From assembly GCF_007559345.1 (NCBI RefSeq), contig NZ_VMBH01000005.1, positions 1-34,086 of the forward strand: a stretch of DNA of 34,086 nt. Direction: 5' to 3'. Positions 18,494 through 25,290 of the stretch are shown one piece after another. Every line of letters begins with the position of its first letter. Position 1 is the stretch's first letter. The notes under the pieces are model-generated. The model had not been told where the DNA came from and did no database searches. It was given only the letters and a program-made list of their open reading frames with translations. Both the position numbers and the translations under genes were made by a program. The stretch comes from Cardinium endosymbiont of Dermatophagoides farinae. GTDB lineage: Bacteria; Bacteroidota; Bacteroidia; Cytophagales; Amoebophilaceae.

Positions 18494-19090
18494 ATTGATT
18501 ATCAAATATATTATGTACAAACAGGAGATAATAGTAAGATATAAATACCATATAGCTATATATATCTATATAATATACACATATATATATTCTTAATATA
18601 CATCCTATTATATTATATAGATTATAATCTTACTCTTAATAGCAAATATGAGATATATTAAATTGATTATCAAATAGAGTAAGATCTAGTTTTTAATCTT
18701 ACTCCATCTTACTATATCTTACTATTCTGGATTTATCTTACTCCGTTTGACAATCAGTGTAATATATAATTTTATAGTCTACTATTGGAATAGATATAAT
18801 ATATTGATTATCAGTTAATAAATATATTAAAAAGCATTTTATATATTCATACCACATTCTTTAGTCAGAAGATTCATAAATATTGGATATAAATATTATA
18901 TATAGTTGATTACGAATGTATTATATGTTTATAAAGTGTTATCTTGGAACAGATATATATATATAAACACATTAGTAATATATATTATATTGATTACGAA
19001 TAATTTATAGGCATATTTCTGTATATTTTTATACATACCCAATTAGACACTTTAGTTAACATGCATATTACTGATTATGAGTAAGTTATA
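18494..19090 (+). repeat. Dispersed TTGATTA-type motifs
   Basis: Copies of (A/G)(T/C)TGATTA followed by (T/C)(C/G)A(A/G) or a close variant occur at about 18494, 18662, 18803, 18905, 18989 and 19070, all on the plus strand and about 80-170 bases apart. The first two share ATTGATTATCAAATA exactly. In an AT-rich region some matches will be chance, but the common orientation suggests a second binding motif. Confidence 0.5.
18696..18742 (-). repeat. Inverted cluster of the AGTAAGAT repeat
   Basis: ATCTTACT, the reverse complement of AGTAAGAT, starts at 18696, 18706, 18716 (10-base steps) and 18735, with a lone copy at 18627. Together with the forward cluster it flanks about 220 bp of very AT-rich sequence, so the array is two opposed clusters around a potential unwinding element. 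Confidence 0.88.
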
Positions 19091-19214
19091 CATATTTATA
19101 CGTTTTTTATAAAAAAGCACATATGAATAACTAACATTCAATTATATAATATTATACAAGTGTCCACTGAAGTGTCAATAGAAAATAAACACACATAGAC
19201 ACATACAAGATCTA

Positions 19215-21130
19215 CTATCCTAATCGAAAGGCAATTCCATACCCATTATTAGTTAGCCCCCTTTCGCGTTGCTTACACAACTCATGTTCCTGCCCACTAG
19301 TAACCAACTCCTTTTGGAGTTTTCTAAGCATTTCTTGCTTTCCTAAATCAGATACCAATTCTTCATTCCAGTCTTTAACCTAAAATGGTATAGACAATTT
19401 GCACCTTACCCGACACGTATCAGCTAATTCACGAACCTCTTTATCCATACACCTACCTGCCTTATCACTATCAAAAGCCAGCGTTACAGACCACCCATTC
19501 TCCATAGCATTAGAAAAAACGTTCGCAAGCTCCTTTTTAACCCCTTCAGATAAACTACCACAAGTAGCAACATACATAGTACCTTCCGAAGGCTTATGAA
19601 TTTGTTTATAGCTTAAAGCGTCTATGGGACTTTCTGAGACCACAATATGCTTTACGGGTAGACCAGACTCAACCAAGACAGACAACCCGAGAGGCAGCCC
19701 TTTTTGGAAGTATTTAGTGCTATTAAAAAATCCATCATCTGACATGGAAACTTTAGCATCAGATTGATAGCTAATGGTACTGCATATAGTACCTTTTCCG
19801 TTACTATCTATGTCCCTATATAAGGCAAACACAGCTTGGTTACCTACTTTAACACCTATATAACACCCATAAGTAACCGCATCAATACCTCTACAAGCCA
19901 AGTAATTACCTTTCTGATGTTCGACAACCCTATTATTAAACGCCTCTTGAGCGATATGACGCTGTGAGAAAACATCCCCTAGTTCTACAGATAAAGATTT
20001 TTGATCTTTAACAACACGATCATCTAAGTGTCTACTGGATGATCTACAAATACTCTGATAACTAAACCCACGTTTTTGCATAAAATCTACAATAGTTCCT
20101 TTCTCTTGTTCGTCTATCAAAGATTTATACATCCAGTGATCATTTTGATTAGGACTATTTTTAATCAAAATTTTGTCACCTTCTTTTTCCATAACAGCCC
20201 AAGTTTTAGAGCTTTTTTCTCTATCTAAAATATAACCCATAGAAACAGCATGTTGAATTAAATTAACTTCTCTTTTCACTTTTTCTAGATCATCTTTAAT
20301 TCGATTCTCAATAAGTGTCTTATGAGTATTTCTAGAATAGATAACTTCTTGTTTAAGGCATGAATTTTCTTCTTCTAAGGAATGGAGCTTAACCTGTACT
20401 TTTTCTAACGCCTCTTTAGCTTGTTCACGATGAAATGGATTTAAGGTGTTTATGTATTTAGTTTCTGATGCTATCTCCCTTTCAATTTTATTGACACTTT
20501 TTTTGAGATGGTGTGTTTTCTACTAGTTAATGAAACTTCTATACCACGTTCTAAGCCAAATGGGGCCATAGCTTCTGCATATCTACTTTGATATCCCTGT
20601 AGCTTAACAGTACCATGTCTATAATGTTTAGCACTTAATCTTCCATCTGGAGTTATTGGAACCACTACGCAATGAATATGTGGAGTTCTTTCATCCCTAT
20701 GTATAGAGAATCGAACGATATTTCTTTCTCCACCAAATGCCCCACAAGAAAAATCCCAATTAGCTTTTTTCCAACTTTCAAATAACTTTTCATTGGATTC
20801 TATTTCTTTCATGCGATCATGACTACCAGTCATAACTAAACCTAAGGATTTAACAGCATCTGAACGAATAGCTTTAGATAATTTATAGCCTTCTGATATC
20901 CTTTGATCAACAAGTTCAGATAACGATTTACCACCTGTATTGACCCACTCTTCGTTTAAATGTGTTCTAGAGGGATCTATATGTAAGCCTAGTTCTGAAT
21001 TCAAACTTTTCTCTTCTTCATCCTCAAATACACCTGTTTTTTTAGCTTCCTTACAAGATCTATCTATGTGTTTACCTATACCTATTAATCCTTTCTGGTA
21101 GCCCTTAATATTAAATGTTGCGAATGCCAT
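19215..21130 (-). pseudogene. MobV-type relaxase fused to a TOPRIM primase-like domain, with one frameshift and one in-frame stop
   Basis: From the ATG at 21130, 219 codons encode a MobV/Pre relaxase. GKHIDRS near residue 21 fits the MobM nucleophile His22 region, DPSRTHLNEEW is at 52-62, and the metal-binding HRDERTPHIH is at 144-153, followed by VVVPITPDGRLSAK. A run of seven Ts at 20498-20504 then shifts the frame. With eight, it continues as a coiled coil of about 65 residues into the frame at 20279-19380. That part holds a TOPRIM-type domain (VVSESPIDALSY with catalytic Glu, LAFDSDKAG with DxD), like DUF3991/TOPRIM primase proteins. An in-frame TAG at 19380 is followed without shift by VKDWNEELVSDLG to 19215, a normal ending for this domain. 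Adding the one base gives exactly 639 codons. The relaxase part should nick oriT. The primase part would prime the transferred strand. The frameshift may be a homopolymer error. The TAG is more likely real. Confidence 0.85.
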
Positions 21131-21221
21131 ACCTATAAATGCATCATGCTAAAAAAACAAATCTTCTTTCCCATTTACTCGACCTAAAACATTAAACGTA
21201 AGATAACGATAATTTGTCAAA

Positions 21222-21310
21222 AACGAATGGTCCTTGCGAAGCAAGGATTAACTAAACCTTACTAAAATAAGGCCCCGTCACTTATCCAGACAAGACACTG
21301 TGAATAGTAG
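21222..21310. other. Candidate origin of transfer (oriT) hairpins
   Basis: A perfect hairpin TCCTTGC-gaa-GCAAGGA lies at 21231-21247. A second, CCTTA-ctaaaa-TAAGG, lies at 21257-21272 and is followed by GGCCCCGTCACTTATCC. The hairpins lie about 100-140 bases upstream of the minus-strand relaxase start and upstream of the plus-strand gene at 21400. Between divergent genes they cannot be ordinary terminators. MobV-type oriT sites are normally found just upstream of the mob gene and consist of such inverted repeats with the nick nearby. The nick site itself cannot be read from one sequence. Confidence 0.5.
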
Positions 21311-21399
21311 GCTAATGGGAAAAAAGTGTTTGTAAAAAGACATAGTCTTTGAAAAATTATACTATATTTAAATCTTTGTAATTTTAATAATTAATATAT

Positions 21400-21693
21400 A
21401 TGAATATGGAAAATAATGTTAAAATAATGGTAGAAAAACTTATTAAAGAAGGAGTCGATATGGATATAATCCTTAAGTCATCTGGACTGTCTATAAAGGA
21501 AATAGAAGATATAAGTCCTATCGCTTATGGACGATATTTAGGAGCTAAAAAAAAGCTATTAGAAATAGCAAATAGAATGTTAGTACTTGGATATAAAAAG
21601 GAAAAAATAGTGGAGGTAACTGGAATGTTTTACTCAAAAATAGAAGAATTAGAAAATAATTTAAAATGTAAAAATAAAAGTAAAAAATTTTGA
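21400..21693 (+). CDS. Small protein made of two Rpn-tail-like units
   Basis: A 97-residue frame, MNMENNVKIMVEKLIKEGVD onward. Its second half, LEIANRMLVLGYKKEKIVEV then TGMFYSKIEEL, matches the C-terminal tail of the plasmid's own Rpn nuclease (LEIAKSMLLRGYPIEDIIAL then TGLPVSRIEEL). The first half, IMVEKLIKEGVDMDIILKSS then GLSIKEIEDI, is a second, weaker copy of the same helix-turn-helix-like unit. There is no nuclease domain. Because small C-terminal Rpn products are reported to block the full nuclease in E. coli, an immunity or regulatory role toward Rpn is a testable guess. It could also be the leftover 3' end of a lost Rpn gene. A very similar small gene follows 49 bases later. The stop is TGA. 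Confidence 0.65.
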   Translation: MNMENNVKIMVEKLIKEGVDMDIILKSSGLSIKEIEDISPIAYGRYLGAKKKLLEIANRMLVLGYKKEKIVEVTGMFYSKIEELENNLKCKNKSKKF

Positions 21694-21742
21694 TTTTTTG
21701 AAAAAATTGCTATATTATATAATATATAAAAATTATATAAAT

Positions 21743-21916
21743 ATGGAAGATAAAATTAAAATCATAGTATCAAAGCTGGTTAAAACAGAAATTGATATGA
21801 ATGCTTTTCTTAAAGTATCTGATATTTCTATAAAAGAAAAAATAGAAGAAGTTACTAGGGTATACTGTGCGACAATGAAAAAGTCAAGACATACAAGAAA
21901 AGCACTAAAATATTAG
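21743..21916 (+). CDS. Second Rpn-tail-like small protein
   Basis: A 57-residue frame starting MEDKIKIIVSKLVKTEIDMN. It is related to the first half of the preceding protein (compare VKIMVEKLIKEGVDMD), followed by AFLKVSDISIKEKIEEV in place of IILKSSGLSIKEIEDI. The C-terminus is basic (KKSRHTRKALKY) and not tail-like, so it may be a truncated unit. The ATG is preferred over the upstream TTG at 21698 because similarity begins there. It probably shares a transcript with the preceding gene. Confidence 0.5.
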   Translation: MEDKIKIIVSKLVKTEIDMNAFLKVSDISIKEKIEEVTRVYCATMKKSRHTRKALKY

Positions 21917-22019
21917 TGACATACCATTGATGTTAACTTTTTATTTTTTTCTAGCCTTATTTCTATTTCAGTTACTTTACTGGTTGAAAATCAGTAGAAT
22001 TTGTATAAATGACTGATAC

Positions 22020-23820
22020 TTGAAATGGGCAGTTGATTTAGTATTCTATTCAGGGCTTGGGTGCTATACTCGCCTGATTTTGGTAGGGTCTGTTTGTTTT
22101 CTGGCATGGGATAGATTAAAGCTATTTTTATCAAAATCTTTCGGTAAAAATAATGGTTTTGTATCTGCAGTATTACTCTTTCCTTTTGTTTTATATTTTT
22201 TGAAAGGATATGTATTTGTTTATCCAGGTATGATTTTATAAAATCACGCGAATGGTTAATACCTTATATATTTATACTGTTTTTTACTGCTTTTGCAATT
22301 CCATTTTGGTTTTATAGAGATATAAAACCTTCCATAAAAAAAGATAAAAGTTCAATTATTAGTCCTAAATTTTACGATAAGAAGTCACCTTTTAGTATTG
22401 CTTTACCTACTAAAAATGGTCTATTGCCCATCAATAATCCTCAGAGAGGAATTTATATACTAGGTGGTCCTGGAAGTGGTAAAACCAGATATATTTTAGA
22501 GCCAATATTATATGAAATGATACGAAAAGGCTATTGTGGACTTGTATATGATTATGATTTTGAAGGTACGCCAGTAGATCCAAAAAAGAGTTATTTCTTA
22601 TCTAAATTTATATATAATTACTATTTTTAAAATTACCAAGAAAAAATAGGAAAGATATTGCTTTTAAGACGATTAATTTTACGGATCTGAATAAAAGTAG
22701 TCGCATCAATCCCATTGATCCTATATACATATCGGATAGAGCCTATTTAGAAGAATATGTAATCGTATTATTAAAAAATCTTAATCCTGGCGGGAAAGAT
22801 GATTTTTGGTATTTAAGTACTAAATCCCTTCTAAAAGGCATTATCGCTTATTTATCCAATCAGGCAAAAAGTTGTTGTACACTACCACATGTGTTAACAT
22901 TATCTACTAAGCCTTTTGGTAAAATATTGAGTTTAATAGAGTAAGACTCAGAGGCCCGTTCCTATGCAAGTTCCATATTTGATGCTTATAAAGGCGGAGA
23001 TAAATCATCTGGTCAGTTAATAGGTATCATAGCAAGCTTTAAAACAAGCTTACAATCTTTAATTGATAAGAACTTATTTTGGGTATTGAGTAAAAATGAA
23101 ATAGATTTAAATATCAACGATAATATTACTCCAACCATAATTTGTATAGGTAACTTCCCACCTGCCAAATCAGCTTTCAGTCCAGTGATATCCCTTCTGA
23201 TTACCATATGTTTTAAATCTATGTATGGGCACAATAGAACGAAGAATTTTGTGGCCATAGATGAGCTACCTACCTTATACATCCCAGGCTTATCAGAAGT
23301 CCCAGCTACGGCAAGAAAGTACGGTATTAGTACCATTTCTTGCATACAATCGAATGCCCAACTAGAGGATACCTATGGAAATATAGGTGCTAAAAAGATA
23401 CAAGGGACCCTAAGCAATCGATTTATAGGCAACTGTGGTGTGGAGTCTTCTAGATATGCCAGTTCCATCTTTGGTAAGGAAGAACATACGATCAGGTCTA
23501 CAAGTTCCTCAGAAACCTGTCACAGTAATACTCAAGGTTATCATACTACGCAAGGTGAAAATATCACTATACATGAGCAAGAATTGATAAAACCTAATGA
23601 GTTTTCAAGTTTTGATGTAGGATTTTTTGCAGGGAAAGTAGTAGAAAGTGATAGCGTATTTTTTCAGGAACAGTTTAAGGAGGTATCGTCCTACGATAAA
23701 CATTTTAAAAATGAGCTGTTAAAAGATTTACCAGATGTTACAAAGGTTAGTAATGAAGATATTATAGCTAATCAAAGGAAAATAGAAGAAGAGATAGATC
23801 TACTTTTGGAATATATGTAG
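22020..23820 (+). pseudogene. traG: TraG/VirD4-type coupling protein, broken
   Basis: Read across frames, this is a type IV coupling protein of about 600 residues, the ATPase that brings the relaxase-DNA complex to the conjugation channel. The N-terminal piece (22020-22241, TTG start, no ATG in frame) has two or three membrane segments. A frameshift near 22220, in both copies, leads to a frame with another membrane segment (WLIPYIFILFFTAFAIPFWF), then Walker A LGGPGSGKT. At 22624 copy B has five Ts and stops; copy A has six and reads on. An in-frame TAA at 22942-22944, in both copies, is followed in frame by DSEARSYASSIFDAY. The last open piece (to 23820) has Walker B NFVAIDELPTL and the NRFIGNCG region. 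Two lesions shared by the copies suggest a pseudogene. The TAA is one C-to-T step from CAA. Confidence 0.87.
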
Positions 23821-23905
23821 ATATATTTTTTTAGTTAAAAATTTTTGTATGTTTTGAAATAATTTCATACATTCTTGCTATTTTTATTAAGTATAGCAAA
23901 AATAT

Positions 23906-24618
23906 ATGAAATTATCATTAAGTTATTTATATTTTTTAGCTTGTAGCTGTTTAGCTACTACTTGTTTGGAAACGAAAGTCAAACCAAAAATTGAGCATAA
24001 TCAGCTATAGATTATGGTCATAAATTTCATTTCAGATGCATTACACAAAACGTATTGAGCCAACAACAAAATCATCAAACCATTAACTGTCCTCTTTGCC
24101 GTAAGGGTCTATCAGAAGATATGATTCAAAAAATAGTTTCTGGTGCTACTACTCCAACCATGAGTGCATTCAGTACGTTAAATGCAGTTAAGCAAGAAGA
24201 TATGCCAAAGTTAAAGTTTTTATTAGAAAAAGGTGGCAATCCAAATGAGGCAACTATTTCCAATGTTGCTTTAGAAGAGGCTGTTCGTCAGTCTAACTAT
24301 GAGATGGTTTCTTTGTTATTGGACTATGGTGCTAATCCTATATACCAAGACCCTGGAACAAATAATACGCCTTTGCATTATGCAGCAGATAATATGCTTT
24401 TCAAAGGAACTAGCCAGGATATATCTGACAAGATATTCATAGCCCTTATCAAACATGGTGCTATGGTAAATAGTAAAAATGTGGAATGTAAAACACCTAG
24501 GGATCGTGTGTGTACGTCTGATGATCCTCTATTTGTTTTAACAGAAGCTGGCGGTATTCGTTCAGGCTATTTCGATGATATTCAACCTGCATTTGGCTTG
24601 TCAGGAAGTAAAAGTTAA
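23906..24618 (+). pseudogene. Secreted RING-H2-like/ankyrin protein, frameshifted
   Basis: The ATG at 23906 starts a 34-codon frame with a signal-type start (MKLSLSYLYFLACSCLA) ending at 24008. A second frame is open from 24001, with no ATG: DYGHKFHFRC then, after 16 residues, NCPLCRKGL. This is the H-x2-H-x2-C ... C-x2-C second half of a RING-H2 finger. The first cysteine pair is absent and the expected CGH is YGH, so metal binding is damaged. About three ankyrin repeats follow (residues 36-142 counted from the TTG at 24055; LKFLLEKGGNPNE, VSLLLDYGANPIY, TPLHYAADN, FIALIKHGAMVN). Both modules are typical of eukaryote-targeted effectors in host-associated bacteria. The frameshift is in both copies. 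It may be a decayed effector, or the ankyrin part may be expressed alone from the TTG. It sits inside the transfer gene block but is probably cargo. Confidence 0.65.
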
Positions 24619-24678
24619 GCAGAAGATTTTATTTGGAAAGGAACTAGAACATATAAACTATCACGCAAAATTATAACC

Positions 24679-25200
24679 ATGTTTAAGAATAAAATAATAA
24701 CAAGCTTGATAGTTTTTTTAGGTTTGACTTTTAGTGTATTTGGTAAACCTAATAGGGTTTATGTCTTGCAAAGACCTATTCATACACATGGTTGTCATGG
24801 GATAGAAGTCAATTATGGGGTTTCGCATGAAATGCATGGGGTTTCTGCAGGATATGCATATCACATTAATGAAATATGGCATATGAAATTATCTGGTGGT
24901 TTTTCTAACAAAAACCTATTGACGGTATACAATACTTACCATTATAATTTGTTCAATTATTACGAGTCTACCTTTCTGAATTGTTTAATAGGATGTCAAG
25001 GGAGCTATAAGTTCCACCATGCTTGTTGGGAGCATTGTTCTAAACGTTTCAATATAGGCGCCCAATTAGGTTTAGAGGTGGAAAAATATATCACGGATTA
25101 TTTGTTGTTGATATTACTAGCAGAGGCTCCTATTTCCTTTTTGGATAAAAATGATGTTTTTAATTATCGATTTTCGGCAGGACTACGTATCACTTTTTAA
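24679..25200 (+). CDS. TraO-like outer-membrane conjugal transfer protein
   Basis: Intact 173-residue frame. It has an N-terminal signal peptide (MFKNKIITSLIVFLGLTFSV, cleavage probably after VFG). The mature part has HGCHGIEVNYGV, a central aromatic beta-rich part, and a C-terminal block FNIGAQLGLEVEKYITDYLL followed by NYRFSAGLRITF. This order (GIE motif, LGxEVExYxTD, final AGL-x-I-x-F strand) matches TraO of Bacteroides conjugative elements, which has an outer-membrane beta-barrel-like character. It lies 60 bases after the ankyrin gene and 90 before the TraQ-like gene, in the traO-traQ order seen in Bacteroides transfer operons. Confidence 0.7.
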   Translation: MFKNKIITSLIVFLGLTFSVFGKPNRVYVLQRPIHTHGCHGIEVNYGVSHEMHGVSAGYAYHINEIWHMKLSGGFSNKNLLTVYNTYHYNLFNYYESTFLNCLIGCQGSYKFHHACWEHCSKRFNIGAQLGLEVEKYITDYLLLILLAEAPISFLDKNDVFNYRFSAGLRITF

Positions 25201-25290
25201 AAAACATCTATTGATTTAGTCGAAACAGTAATGTAGCAAGTAGTTTTGCTATGTACTATCAACTCAATATAACGAATATATGGTTAATTA

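Larger units (their letters stand above)
18108..19214. other. 1.1-kb AT-rich non-coding region, candidate replication origin
   Basis: No credible gene. The region is extremely AT-rich (long TATATA tracts at 18550-18620 and 18955-19000). It holds a phased array of AGTAAGAT octamers (18424-18475), an inverted cluster (18696-18742), and dispersed TTGATTA motifs. It lies between the RepL-like/primase-helicase block and the relaxase, all on the minus strand. Iterons plus an AT-rich unwinding tract beside replication genes is the classic layout of a theta-type plasmid origin. No DnaA box was recognised with confidence. Confidence 0.7.

Noticed and set aside
18424-18742. CRISPR array
   Set aside because: The units are 8-11 bp with no unique spacers between them, and there are no cas genes.
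22615-22640. Programmed ribosomal frameshift in traG at the T-run
   Set aside because: The two copies differ (five versus six Ts) and the six-T version is simply in frame, so this is a run-length error.
23831-23905. Terminator after traG
   Set aside because: Inverted repeats (GTATG/CATAC and TTGCTAT/ATAGCAA) exist but are AT-rich, with long loops and no following T-run, so support is too weak.
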